DNA from: Incumbomyces delicatus
Lineage: Eukaryota > Ascomycota > Eurotiomycetes > Chaetothyriales > Trichomeriaceae
Assembly (NCBI GenBank): GCA_017655985.1
Contig: JACJVS010000002.1
Location: 5,111,001-5,175,000, forward strand
Direction of reading: 5' to 3'
Length of the DNA stretch: 64,000 nucleotides
Shown here: positions 9,950 to 21,937 of the stretch, one piece after another
Layout: each line of letters begins with the position of its first letter
Position numbering within the stretch: position 1 is the stretch's first letter
Notes under the pieces: generated by a model
What the model saw: only the letters and a program-made list of their open reading frames with translations
Told to the model about the DNA's origin: nothing
Database searches by the model: none
Position numbers and translations under genes: made by a program

Positions 9950-12215
9950 TCAACTCTCAAAAGAGAACTTGGAAAGTCTATTATCACCGGCTGGGCGAAT
10001 GCCGTGCTCGTCATGCTGGCCTTTCTCGTCTTCGGCATCCTGTTGGTCCAGAGACAGATACCCCTTGCTATTTCGTGTGTAGTTCATCGATCTATCAGCC
10101 AGCGTCGTGTCCGAATCGGTTGAGCTACGATCCTCATGGACCTGGCCTGGGAGAAAATGTCCCGAGCCACCATTGACGTTGATGTTTCGATTATCATAGC
10201 CGGTCTCTTCGTCTGTTAGTGTTGAACTGTCTTCTCGCTTTTCTTTCCGACGTTCTTCTAAACCACTGAATAGCGTAATGACGTTGTCCCCAATCAGGAC
10301 TGCAAAAAAGGCAAAGGTGACGATGGGGATGATCCATGCCGGCTTCTGAAACCTGAATCCACTTGTGTCCCCGTCCTTCTCGGTGAATGAGATGATGCTG
10401 ACAAATGGCAGGCCCATGCCAATCAAGACTCGAACCGCAATCATGGTCCACTCGGGCGCTTTCTTGTTCGTTCTGCCAAACACAAACATTCCAGCTAATA
10501 TAAGTAGGAGAAGGCCGGCTCCGATGAAGAAAAACTCAACCACGACGCTGAATGACTCATTAAGGACCGCCACTTTCTCGGCAGCAGTCTTCGCCGCTGC
10601 TAGCTTAGCCTTTGGACCTTGTACTTTGAAATTCATGAAGATAAAGTACTGAATGTTAGCCTCAATAGTCGACAGAAGGTCGCTGGTTGTGGTGTTCCAT
10701 TCAGCGGAGCCGAATTGCAGCGTGCTCGTATTCTGGAGGGCACTGATATTTGATGATGGATTGTAATAGGTTGACAATGAGGCGTATTTGAAGTAAGACG
10801 TGGCCTTGGATATTGATGTGTTGACTGCTACAACCAGGGCGTCGGTGGATTGATATTTTGTACCCGGGTCCGTTATGGGTGGAAAACCAGACGAAAACCA
10901 CTGCATTCCGTGACGACATTCTTCCCATATGATCAGCGCACTTTGACCCTCGACTGTAAGGAGGATGCTAATATGAAGAGCATAGTGAAGTATAGTCCAC
11001 AGTTGTAGTCGGATTGTGCCAAACCCGTGGTGATCGATGTAGTCAAAGTAGAGCAGAAAGATGAAGTACTGAACAAAGCGTTAGGCCCTGGTCCTTCCCC
11101 CGAATTCAGCGGGTAGCAAAAACTTACGATGATAAAGACTCCTGACGTGACGATGGCGACTTCCGACCAAACCATGATGTAAGTGCCCATCAGCACGTAT
11201 GCAACAGATTTCAGCAAGCCGATGATGCCTTCACCGATTATGATCAGAGTTAGTAGACCAACCCGTTCCACGAGGTGAGTGTGCCGGAAGCTCAGCACCC
11301 GCCAGATTGAAGACACAGTCAAGATCGTCGCAACTTCCACGGCAATGATGGCGTACCATGCACCGGCTAGTATTTGACCTCGCGATGCATTGACAGATGA
11401 TCTTGCCCCGGCCAGATAAGTAACGAGAAAGGCGATCCCGGTAAGCAGGTATACGAGTACCATCAATACCAACGGTAGAAATGTCTTTTGGAAGGCGTGC
11501 ACAAAGTACAGAACCACTCCATAGCGTATCGCCATGATAATTCGAAAACCCATCATGACCAAAGCTATCCCGGCAAAAGCATTACTTGAGCCACCGTTGT
11601 TGATCGTGTCATAGACTGGAGCAAGACTGACCAACCAGGTCATGGTACCAAATTCCATGATTTTGCAGAGTCGAGAGAAAACGCAGTCAACGTAGAAACG
11701 ACAGTCAAAAACGCTGACATTGAACCATGTAGACCAGAGGATGGTGAAGAAGCCAACATAGCTTGTGACAGCTAAAACATGTCAGCGATTGCCGGCTACA
11801 GGAGGGGCTCACATGAATGATTCTGGGATGTTCCTCTCATTGCAAGCAGTGACTTACAGAGTGCATCAACATGTGCATGGACATCAGTGAAAACCGCCAG
11901 ACTGCCAACAAAGAACAGGTCGAAAAAGAGTTCCACCGCGCTTGCGGCTTCTTGTTTGCGAAATATCCTCTGGGCCAACTTGCTCTCTCTTTTCGCCGCT
12001 TCTGCTTCGAACTGGGCAACGGTGGGGGTCCTTTTGACCTTGCCAGCGGAGGGTCCATGCAAAGATTTCTGATGGCGAAGCCAGGCGTCGACCTTGGGAT
12101 CGACGGGTGAAGCGATGAGAGGAATGCCGCGGATTCTTCTCTCACCACTGCCTGGAGCGTGTGGGTCGTGATCTGGGGAGATCAGCCGCACAAATGAGGA
12201 GGCGAGCATCGCCAT
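9950..12215 (-). CDS. LtrA-type (low temperature requirement A) multi-pass membrane protein
   Basis: Three exons, 12215-11858, 11771-11128 and 11068-9950, give 706 residues; the two introns (86 and 59 nt) have GTAAG donors and TAG/CAG acceptors and the total is in frame. The start ATG at 12215 has a good context (ACAACCATGG). An N-terminal cytosolic stretch leads to VELFFDLFFVGSLAVFT, the LtrA signature, followed by SYVGFFTILWSTWFNVSVFD, LTLIIIGEGIIGL and YFIFLLYFDYIDHHGFGTIR. About a dozen membrane helices are expected, and the last 100 residues are an acidic cytosolic tail. The family is widespread in fungi and bacteria; its transport or sensing role is unknown. Confidence 0.88.
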
Positions 12216-13565
12216 GGTTGTGGTGGCGGGCCAACCCAGCGGAAGTTCAAGCAAAGGTAAACTAGGCGTAAAACTCGACAGGTTCTCCTCGTAGGTAACA
12301 GAGGTCAAAGAAATCAATGAAGCTGCGGTTGCTGAAGGAAACCAGGAGGGGGTTGAAATGGTAATGGGTTTTATGTGAGCCCATTACTCCTATCCTGAGA
12401 AAAAGGCCCCAATCGGTTGAGTGGGTAGCTTGTGCCATCGAGCTACAGCAAGTTCGATCGTTGCGATCGCAGAGGCATCGCATAGAATGATAGGACACCA
12501 AAAATGATCGGCGCCATTTCGTTGACGATACCTGTGTGAGTTGATGCGAGTATATACGCTATAGTATGAACGAATCTAGGTAAGTTTGCCAGCAACAAGC
12601 TATGATTTTCCGAGTGAGGCTAGGTAAGTTCGTACGATGAAGGTCAGTGACATAAGCGGTTGCCAGGACATGTGAACGAAGCTTGTCGAGATAGACTTCG
12701 TAGACAAGACGACCCAAAATAGCTTGTCCTGGACGTCTCAATACAAAGACTCTCAAGGAAGGGGGCCACGATCGAATGGTCGGCGGGCCATACGAAATGC
12801 TCCGGGTGTTTATCTCGAGTACCAAGTGTACGAAGTAATGTAGAGCAATGCCACCCCGTGAAACCGCGCTGCCTTGGCGAGCTTGAGGAGCCTATCAGCA
12901 GAAGGCGGCAGGACGCCAAGCCGCGGGCGGCGTGGCTGCATCGCCCTGTACTGTGGTGTATCACGCTACCACAGGGAACCCCCATCACCTTTGAGGTTGA
13001 ATGCTGTACTTCGTACTTCAGTGCGCTTCTTATGGGGCTATTCGCGAAAGCGTTTCCCAAGCATCGATAAGCAAAACCCAGGCGCTAGCTGAGGCGAACT
13101 AACTAGGTAGGTGCGAAGTATCAATGGAACAATCTACGTAGGACTGGTCGAGGCGGAGACTTTCAAGCTCCAGGTCTGACATCATCATGCTGCGTTCGAG
13201 CGGTGACCAAACATTCTGTAAACAGTCTTGGAACTTTTGCAAAAGAATGCGTCATTCTAAAAAAAAATATTTTGATATCTCGGGCAGATTTGCACGTGGA
13301 GGCCGAGGACGCAAGGACGAAGAGCTCCTTCAAGTGGTAAGTAAGTGTCGATCGAATCGATCATGTGTGAAGATTCAAGGAATGCGTTGCACATGGCAGG
13401 GTCAGTCACTCCTTCCATAAACACTTTCGTCAATCAAGTATTTTCTTCCTTCATCTTCTCCTTCTCTAGAACTAGTCCGATCAACCATGCAAAAAATCAG
13501 AAGAATAACCATTTCGCCCCCAAGTCCGGTAGTACACAATTATCTTTCACGATTGTTGAAATGCG
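12216..13565. other. Intergenic; no gene seen
   Basis: No supported coding region. Low-complexity A-run at 13258-13267. Confidence 0.55.
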
Positions 13566-14779
13566 TTATAAATCCGCCATTGCGAGCTCGTAGGCATACC
13601 CTAGAGTCATCTTGGCATGCTGCAGCATGTGGCTGAAAGACAAATACTGGATCTTGTCCTCGGTGGTGTGAATCTTCTTGTCGCTGTACTTGAAATCCGA
13701 CTCAATGACAAAGGCCGAAGGATATCCATATTTACTCGCAGAAGCATGGTCAGAGCAAGCATAGCCACACTTGGTCTCGACATAAGGAATGTCGCAATAT
13801 TCGGTGACGGTTGTTTTGATGAACTCGGTGAGACTGGGATCCACGTAGTCGGTGATAACTCCCACGCTCTCCGGCTCGCCTGCTTCGAGGGTTTGGTGAA
13901 TGTAGCCAGTCATGTCCTGCTGTAACATAGCCTTCACATCACGGGCGTCGTTATGGTAAGAGGAAAATATGGCTTGCGAGCCGAGCAGGCCACCTTCTTC
14001 GGCAGAGTACCAGTGAAATTCGAGGGTGTTGGTCGCATTGCCCACGCGTATGGTGTCTGATTGCAAAATGACACGGAGAGCTTCCAGGATGGTGACGGTG
14101 CCACTGCCGTCGTCATCAGCACCGGGAGCGGCGAGGAACGAAGGCAGGAATAGATTGATGCTATCCTGGTGTGCTCCAACGACAACGGTAGCGTTGCTCT
14201 TTCCGGGGATTCGAGCAATGATGCTGAACTGGCCCCACGGGTGGGGGAACATCTCGACCGTTGCACCGTATTCATCGGCACCGGAGTCGCTGATGACTTG
14301 GTTGACCTGGCCATAGAGCCAGGTTGCTGATTGGACACCGTAATCGGACTTGTAGTAGCGGGTGTGGAAAGAGGTAAACTTCTCGAGGTGCTTCCGCATG
14401 TTCTTTTTCTGCAAGTCTCTGGCTAGCTCTTTGACGGTGGTGTTAAACTGCGGCTTTGGGGGGTATTTGATCGTGGATTGCGAGGTCACGACATGGCCCC
14501 ATTCGTGTCGTTGTTCCGTGATGTCCATGAACTGGATTCCGTTCTAATGGCATCGTCAGTACCTAGGTATGGCTCAACCACCAGCCTGCTACAATGACGT
14601 ACTCGTCTTAGTTCCCACTTTTCGTCCTCAGTGGCCCATCTGACATTGCCAGGCTCAATCTCAAGCAAATATCGGTCGGGCGCAGCGATGACATCCTGTT
14701 GCGGCTGGCCTTGAACTGGTCCCGTGGACAAGGCAGTGGCAGCAGTGGCCGCCACAAGGAGAGACGAAATATACTTCAT
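13566..14779 (-). CDS. lap1: Secreted leucine aminopeptidase, M28E family
   Basis: Two exons, 14779-14603 and 14543-13566, around a 59-nt intron (14544-14602) encode 384 residues, the usual size of fungal Lap1. The start gives a typical signal peptide (MKYISSLLVAATAATALS) and a propeptide up to about residue 85. The co-catalytic two-zinc site is complete: His and Asp of GAHQDS (about 184), Asp of GADDDGSG (about 202), Glu pair of AEEGG (about 241), Asp of QQDMTGY and His of KIHTTEDK. A cysteine pair lies in YCDIPYVETKCGYAC. It releases N-terminal residues from peptides outside the cell. A TATA-like stretch lies about 45 nt upstream. The intron contains a TACCTAGGTA palindrome. Confidence 0.92.
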
Positions 14780-15598
14780 GACGAATGATATTCGCACGCG
14801 GGGAGACACCAAGACAAATGATATAATATATGGGTCACATCAGGAGATAGATATTCGAGTGCTAGCATAAATTCCCGGTTGCCTGGTGGCTGGCCGAGTC
14901 AACAACCACCGCGTACTACTACGAAGTCCGGAGAACAGTTCCGGACCGGCCTAGTGCCAAAAGAGCCTGGAGCTACCCCGAACAGTTTACCTGCCAGTGG
15001 TACCAAGTCCTTCGTTCTCCGTATTTCGTCGGCTTTGGCATTGCATCTTGGGTGCTGCTCCTCAAATGCTGCTATATCTTCGCTAACGATCCGGACTATT
15101 CTGCACTATCGCTCAACGCCACCATCAGTCTCTGGTTCTGCTCGGGTCAAGAGTCAAAGGTGCAGGTAAAGATGACTGCAAGGACGGTGGAAAGAGTCAT
15201 GGCTGTCATGGCGCAGTGGTATCGTCCAATCGGCTTCAGGCCCTAGCTCTAATTATTTCCGTTAACTGGGATCGGCATGACCCGCGTATAGGGCCTTGGG
15301 CCTTATCGACATGGATACGAAGGTATTAATATCGACCACCCGCTCTCCTAGATCCCCTGCGCGCTCTCCTATTGTGCCAGTGGCATATCTCCCCGACATT
15401 TCTTTCTCTCTCCCCCGTCGGAGCTCCGGATTCCGCTGAACAGGGGGTCCTTGTGTACACTGCGCCGTCACCCCCATTCCCGCACCCCCCAATCACGCCG
15501 GACGAATCTCGTGCTAGGTTCTGTCTTTCTCCCTTCGTAATCCGATCTCTGCCTCCGCCCAGGGCCCTTGATCCCCTTCACGGACAACACTGACAGCC
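14780..15598. other. Divergent intergenic region between lap1 and the R3H gene
   Basis: Shared promoter region for two divergently transcribed genes; pyrimidine-rich tract at about 15400-15500 just before the R3H gene, common before fungal start codons. No gene seen. Confidence 0.6.
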
Positions 15599-16820
15599 AT
15601 GACGTCGCACATGCTTCCCGTCATGCAACCCGCAGTCTCTGAAACCAAAAACTCAACCCAAGACCGAGAGCCCACCACGATTGCGCCTCCAGCTACAGCC
15701 TCCTCCTCCGCCTTGGGCACACCTACACCCACTCGCGGCCCAAGCGTCAAGCTCTCCGTCCCGCTCGACTCCAAGCATGCGACGCCGACCGTGACAGGTT
15801 CTCACTCTCACAAGCTTGTTCGACGCGACAGCCTCGAACGGCGAGAAGCCCTTCTTAAAGGCAAGGAAGGCTCACGTCAGAGACGGAGATGGGAAAATGG
15901 TGAGCCCCCTACGCGCTTCCCAAGCGGATAGCACTCATTCCTATACCATCTATCTCTCGTTGCGCCTACTGACAAATCACTGTCCAGATCGGCTCTTGAA
16001 CAATCCACATGCCGAACCGCCCTTGCCTATTGACTGGGAGATTCGTCCCACGTATCCCGTTCGTCGCGTTCCGTATTACCTCGCGCCTCTCTGGGATGCA
16101 GCCGAGTTCCAGCGTGCCATTGAATCGCATTCCAAAGGCCGCAGGAACACCCGATCGACCAAGAAGAAGCACACTCCCGGCTTTTCCCCTTTCGAGGAGG
16201 ACGCCATCAACATCTCTCGAGAGGTTCGAGGACGGCTAAAACATGCTCGCTCTGCAAAAGGCCTCCTTCAGGACCTTGAAGAGGACGTGAGAGCCTTCCT
16301 GACCAAATGGAATGAACGTGAGCAACGTCTGAGGGCAGAGGGCCTCCATGATGCCCCTCTCCCGCACGAGTTGCCGGTGCGCACGAGGCAGGAAAATCTA
16401 CAGAACAGTGCAATAGCCTCAGACACCGAAGGAGAGGATGAGGAGATAGTCTTCATCGGTCGCAAGGGCAATGAAATCATCGAGTCGGATAGTCCCACGA
16501 GGGTCAAACGAGAACGCGACGAAAATCTGCTCTCAGAGAAACTGGTGTTTGAAGGCTTAGCAGATGACAAAGGCGCCGCATTTGGTCGCTGGTTGGCGCA
16601 TTGTATTGGAAGCTACTATGGCTTGCAGACCTGGAGCGTCACCACGAACAGTGCCGCAGCCACCAACCCAGGCATAGCGCGAGCACCGCAGCAGGTTGGC
16701 CGTGACATGGTGAGACAGGCATATGTAGGTGTTGATGCGAGAGTGCGAGGCTGGATGGGGCAGAGCTGGGAGAACGGAAGAGAGTTTGCCCTGCCCAGGC
16801 CGCTGTGGGCCATGGTCTGA
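15599..16820 (+). CDS. R3H-domain protein with R3H-associated N-terminal domain
   Basis: Exons 15599-15899 and 15988-16820 flank an 88-nt intron (GTGAGC...TCCAG) and give 377 residues. Exon joining produces NDRLLNNPHAEPPLP followed by RPTYPVRRVPYYLAPLWD, the R3H-associated N-terminal motif. A basic/acidic linker with an EDEEIVFIGRKG segment precedes the R3H domain near the C-terminus (SEKLVFEGLADDKGAAFGRW, then IGSYYGLQTWSVT). R3H domains bind single-stranded nucleic acid, so a nuclear or cytosolic RNA-related role is likely. The first 100 residues are low-complexity Ser/Thr/Pro. Confidence 0.85.
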
Positions 16821-19800
16821 CAAGCTTGTATATGTGCTTTGTGTGTCTGTAAGAGAAGTGCAGAACCCACATCCAGACATTCAGTCGTAAACATATGAGA
16901 TCAGCCCTGTCGTCCTTGCTGGTGGGCGTTTGACCAACTTACCTTTGCCGAACATTTCTGAGCGGGAACTCCGTGCATACTTGAGGTAGATAGCAGGAAG
17001 CCGAGCGTCTACCAGGCTCTACGAAATCGACTGTTTTCCGAGGCTCTCAATGTACATTTCTCATGTGTCCTCCAACCTTTTGTTACACATTCTACACACT
17101 GTGACTCGCATCTATACTTGCCTTGTGAGAATCCTCGGGTTTGAGGGCATCCTGAATTAGTTCGTTACTAGTGAGCAACCGTGCGAATCTGTCCACAGGC
17201 AAGACAAGCACGATGAGTCATACGAGCTCTGGGCGGCAAGACTCCCGTTATCGATGAAAGTGTGGTTATGCATGGACCTGCGTGAGTCATAGTATGTGGT
17301 CTGAACTTGTCGTAGTTTGCCGATTGTTTTAGAGAAGTCGAAAGACTGTCAAGGATACCTGAGTAGGCACGGCCATGCTGTAGAAGGACCCGGCCTACAG
17401 TACACATTTTTCCAATCGCCACCTTCCCGGGACCACTATAGCCTCGGCTTGAGCAGTGTTGACAGGCCACCCAAGCTCGCGAAGTGCAAATGGGTGAGGA
17501 TGGTAGGGCATTACCATCATTTAGGTCCTCGAGAGGTGTCAAGCCTTGAAGAAGATCTTGCCCACTACCTTCGCTTGCCAAACGGTGAAACGTACAACAT
17601 CCTGGGCCGAACCGCGCCCACGATCGATAAACAGCCGTGGGCTCGCCACTGAAGGCAAGAAGGCAACGAGGGGATGATTTTGGAACCTCTGGCATCGAAC
17701 GCATTAAGAAGGAGGGAGCAAGAACGGGGGTTCCTCCAGCATTAGGTCTGAGCAACGGATGAACGAGCGAGTAGTCCCTTCGTGCCCAAGTTTGGCATGC
17801 TGCTGTTGAGATGAGGGACTGCCACTGATATTTGAGTAGCATGAGGCATCAACTGCTAAGGAAAGAGTACCCCTTCCCCACAACAAAAGCAGATTAAAAG
17901 AGTGCATCCAATCTATGCAGATGCCATGCGTCCCTTAGACAAGACACTGCTCTCGTCCAACATCAGCGAAGAACGCTTTTGTTGGCGATAAAACGAGACG
18001 AGACCCTCTTGTCCAATGCCACAGGAAACCCAAGTTGGCCTATTGGGATGAAGTTTGAACGCCATATGTCCTTCTTACCAATTCTCTACCTATTCAAAGG
18101 CCATGATTTTGCAAATAGAAAGGTCAAGGCGATAATTTGGAATTGTTCTAGTTGGGCGTCAAAGAGTCGTCTCGAGCATGACAGAGCAACTAATCATTCA
18201 TCGCACTCGTTTTCGACCACCTACAGGAGACAGTTTGTTGATTTGGTCCATCCTTCGCGTTCTATTCGTGTTTTCAGCTGCTGCCCAAACTCAACACGTC
18301 CAGAAAGAAAGAGCGCAATTTCTGACGTCCTGCTTTGGTGGACAGTAACAGTCGTGTCGTAGCTTCATCTGACCAACCATAACTGTCTATCGACAGAACC
18401 AGGAGATCCAGAATTTGCAATCGGAGAAATCGATAATGTCTCTCTGGGATTGACTCCTACGCAAACCAGTAGGCAGATCAAATTTGATACAGGTTGACAA
18501 TCATGTGATCAGACTAATATGTGGTCACATGCTCTTCGGTATGAGCACACCGGATTGCACCATGAAGAATTTTTCAGTCATGCTCCCTCCGTGAAAATTT
18601 GTCGTGCTAACCGTACGCGTGGTTAACCGAACCACGCCCGATCATCCCCTGGGGCTCATGTCCAAACTGCACTTCCAATTGTTCCCCGCGGACGTCTGTC
18701 CTTAGAGCGTCGATGGTCCAATCCAGAGCAACATGAGTCCAGTATTCCCAAGTCTCTTGGCCGACACTCGTTTCCTGCTGGCTTAGGGGGCTGATCGGAT
18801 CTCAGTCAGGGATCACAGATATTGGGCTTTTATTAGAACATCTAGCCAGTTTATCATGCCGAGGCGCTCTTTTAAGCAGGCACTCTTTTACGGTCACAGG
18901 CACCAGGAGAAACCAGGAGGGGCCCACGCTCACCCGTCAGTGGTCAACGGCAATTTAGCAAGTCACAGTGAGGGGTATTTGCAGCAACCATATTCAAAGG
19001 CACAGTCTGGAGCCGTTCCCGATCTGACCCGCGGAAGAAGAGTGCTCCTGGAATGGTGGCATGTCACAGGTTGGACCGGCTGGTTCTCGCCATTTGAAAC
19101 GGTCCTTGAATAAGCCTCAGTAAATCAAATGTTTGTCGTTTTTTGACACTGAGGACCCTGAGCCCTGGCGATGCAAAGAACGTACCCACTGCTTGACATG
19201 AAGGAGGGTCTGTCCTTTGTCCTCAACCCTTCCATAACGGAGGATAAAGGTGAAAGGAGGTGGAACGCGAGCCCAATAGGATAAGTTTTGAAAGTGAAGC
19301 GTAGTGTCGAGACATGTAAGAAGGCGGGTTTGATGTTGAGTCCACTTACGCTGTAGATGAAGAATGCGGAACCAAGGCGTACTCTGAAACTTGGGCAGCA
19401 ATGCAGAAGCTATCGGAGATCAGGCGTCAGGAGCTTCAAAAATCCGGGGTTTGTTGCTCGAGTGTGAAGGGCAAATTTTGTCCATAATGCATACTCATTG
19501 GTCCTCATCTTATTGTTCATGATTGCTGTTTGAGGCTCGTACGGCGTAGACACGGGCATTCGTCATCGGGGATTTAGTACGATGATCTCCTGATAACGTA
19601 GGATTTGGGCGCGGGGGTTGCCAGAGGGCATTTGCATTTCTTTTCTACCGAATCGCGGAGAAGAGTCAAATCGCTGTGGTGTCCTATTCGTCATGTTTTT
19701 GTTGAGCTTCGAGGCGGGCTGTGCGGGCTGTGTCGGCGCATTTCAAGCATCCAAGTTGGCATCAAGATTTGCGGCCAAGTAGCAGTAGGTTCACGCCTCA

Positions 19801-19876
19801 TCGACAGCGTATTGATAGCCCTCAAGCGGACGCAGAGGAAGTGGATACTATCCAATGCGAACACCAGTTCTTGGTG
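16821..19876. other. Long intergenic region
   Basis: About 3 kb without a recognised gene. A 224-codon minus-strand frame at 17168-17842 exists but has no family motif, odd composition and an overlapping plus-strand frame, so it is not called. Confidence 0.5.
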
Positions 19877-20446
19877 TCATCCCCGTCCACCTGCATCGTT
19901 TTGGGCAAAGGAAAGCAGAAGACAAGCGCCGACGGCCATGCGTCCTGACGACAAGGTGCGCAGCCCAAACGTTGATGAACGTATGGCGGCCAATGACGGC
20001 CAGAGACGTGGTAATTTTCTGTTGGACGAGACGTTGCAATTGTTCATCTCGAAATTGCCTAGCTCAGAACTCCTCTCGAACTTAAACCTTCGCCCGCTGG
20101 CTGTAAAGCGGGATTGAAGCTTTGCCGGAGCAAGTCCGATGGGCCAAGCCAATCGCTGAATTCCTCCACGGCGATATTCTCCATCATCTTCCTTTGACAT
20201 CGCCGCCTCGTAGCGAATTTGATTTGCCACCTCACGCGTGCTGATGATACAACGCTGCCGCCTTGGAAGTTTACGGCCTTGGAGTGGCATGTCACTACCA
20301 CTTTGGGTCTGACGTAGCTCGGATTCCATGACTACCGGCATGTCTACTCGAAGCTGCTCTTGTAAGCCAGAGTACATTGCGGATCCTGAGATCCACTCCT
20401 CGTCTTTTTTCGGGCCGTTCCAGCGTTCCTCCGCAATGAATACCAT
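19877..20446 (-). CDS. Possible hypothetical protein
   Basis: The first ~115 residues from the ATG at 20446 have coding-like codon use and a charged composition, with segments such as LQGRKLPRRQRCIIST and NQIRYEAAMSKEDDG that look like a folded domain. The remainder (about 120-189) looks like read-through non-coding sequence, so an intron or earlier stop is likely near 20100. Another ATG at about 20511 may belong to a 5' exon. No family recognised. Weak call. Confidence 0.35.
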   Translation of the reverse strand: MVFIAEERWNGPKKDEEWISGSAMYSGLQEQLRVDMPVVMESELRQTQSGSDMPLQGRKLPRRQRCIISTREVANQIRYEAAMSKEDDGEYRRGGIQRLAWPIGLAPAKLQSRFTASGRRFKFERSSELGNFEMNNCNVSSNRKLPRLWPSLAAIRSSTFGLRTLSSGRMAVGACLLLSFAQNDAGGRG

Positions 20447-20806
20447 CAGGCCCCTCTCTTGTTATGATGGAGTACTAATTGCAACCCACCATTTGCCTTC
20501 GTCGGTCATAGACTGGGCAACGGAGCGGGTGCCTTCAGGAGGGAAAAAACGGCCTATTCGCCGCACTGAAGACTCATCATTTGCTCAACCTCGAAGCATT
20601 CGCGGAGTATTGGGCATGCCTCAGTCTCTCGTCCTTTGTTCCTCCCTTAAGTGTCCCACGACGCTGACCTCCTAGTTTTACCGAGCCCTGCTTCCCCGAT
20701 TCAGCATCTTGCCCCAGTTCGGAAGGGTCTTATAAGGTAGCAGCTTCGGTTCTAAGTTCTTGAAACCCCTACCTGCTACTCACAATACACAAGAAACCTC
20801 TTCACC

Positions 20807-21937
20807 ATGGGCAAATCGATTGCTTCCTCAAGGAGCAGCAATAAGTCTAGCTGCGAGTCGACCTTTAGTTCGACTTCGCAAAGGACATATCAGACTGATC
20901 TTACGTCATACAGCACTCGACCTACTGTCAAGCACCATAATTCAGCTCCTCTTTACAACCAGATATTAGAACAAAAGCAACAAGACCTTGAAGACGAAGG
21001 CTTTGGGCGATCTTCGACATCATCTGTCGACACATATGCCTCAACACAAGCATGTGAGGAAGATCTGCCTTCGCTTTCTCACGACAAATTCCCACAAGAA
21101 AGACATCAATATTTCGACCCCGATGCCATCCCTACTACACCTGCAGATTTTGCTGAGCTGTTTCCTTCTTCCCGCCGCATCATGATCCAACACGACGATT
21201 CGACCCCCGATGGTAACATGAACCTTCGTGTGGACACTGACGTCATAACCAAGAGTGGACGAAGAAGAAAGATGACTTTGTTCCACTTGAGGATGAAGGA
21301 TCTAGCTGAACGGAAGTTCTCCGTACGAAGATACTGGCGCAATTCAGGCAGAGAGGTAGCCAACAGCAAGCGGAAATATGTGCACCCACTACCTTCTGGG
21401 TTCCGGCCATCGAAACCGGAGATGAGGAGATCCTCGACTGCTCCAGAATTCCAACGGGCAGAACCTCGACGGCAAGACTCTGGCTACGAGTCGGATGAAG
21501 AAGAGGACGACTTCTTGGAGAAGTTGCGGGCTTTCACAATTGCCAATGATATCAAAGCCACCATACCGACGGACAGTATTCGACTCGAGTTCTCAAATTA
21601 CGCTCAGATCGTGGTAGATCCTGTCTGCCATGGCGAGCGGAAGCAGTATGACTTTGAGTACTGGGGGGAGAGGTACACGTGGAAGAAACGCCAGCTACGG
21701 GATGGCAGCGAGATTATCAATTCATTTGAGCTCGTCAATCTGAAGACAAAACAAAAAATAGCATCTATTGTCCCTGACGCCCTCTCTGTCGAGGAAATTG
21801 ATTTTGAAAGATCCCAGGGTGCATGGATTCCAGCAAGCAGCATGAGACTACTACAAAGGCACATTTCTGACGATCTGGGAGATGTTATTGTCACCACCGG
21901 CCTCATCGCGTTGACCGATGATTGTATTCCAAGATAG
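20807..21937 (+). CDS. Conserved fungal protein of unknown function
   Basis: A single exon encodes 376 residues; the ATG has context CACCATGG and a TATA-like TATAAG lies 76 nt upstream. The N-terminus is Ser/Thr-rich and disordered. A conserved core begins at LFPSSRRIMIQHDD and continues through GNMNLRVDTDV, RRKMTLFHLRMKDLAERKFSVRRY and NSGREVANSKRKY. After an acidic DEEEDD linker comes a second conserved block with EYWGERYTWKKR. No enzyme motif, membrane helix or signal. I recognise the pattern from fungal genomes but know of no function. Confidence 0.8.
   Translation: MGKSIASSRSSNKSSCESTFSSTSQRTYQTDLTSYSTRPTVKHHNSAPLYNQILEQKQQDLEDEGFGRSSTSSVDTYASTQACEEDLPSLSHDKFPQERHQYFDPDAIPTTPADFAELFPSSRRIMIQHDDSTPDGNMNLRVDTDVITKSGRRRKMTLFHLRMKDLAERKFSVRRYWRNSGREVANSKRKYVHPLPSGFRPSKPEMRRSSTAPEFQRAEPRRQDSGYESDEEEDDFLEKLRAFTIANDIKATIPTDSIRLEFSNYAQIVVDPVCHGERKQYDFEYWGERYTWKKRQLRDGSEIINSFELVNLKTKQKIASIVPDALSVEEIDFERSQGAWIPASSMRLLQRHISDDLGDVIVTTGLIALTDDCIPR

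Noticed and set aside
12644..13060. 138-codon minus-strand frame
   Set aside because: Low-information sequence rich in Ser, His and Cys with overlapping frames on the other strand.
17168..17842. 224-codon minus-strand open frame
   Set aside because: Rich in Cys, Pro and Ser without any domain, with a long overlapping plus-strand frame and no splice support; looks like chance.
19605..20117. 170-codon plus-strand open frame
   Set aside because: No family motif and it overlaps the more coding-like minus-strand frame at 19877-20446.
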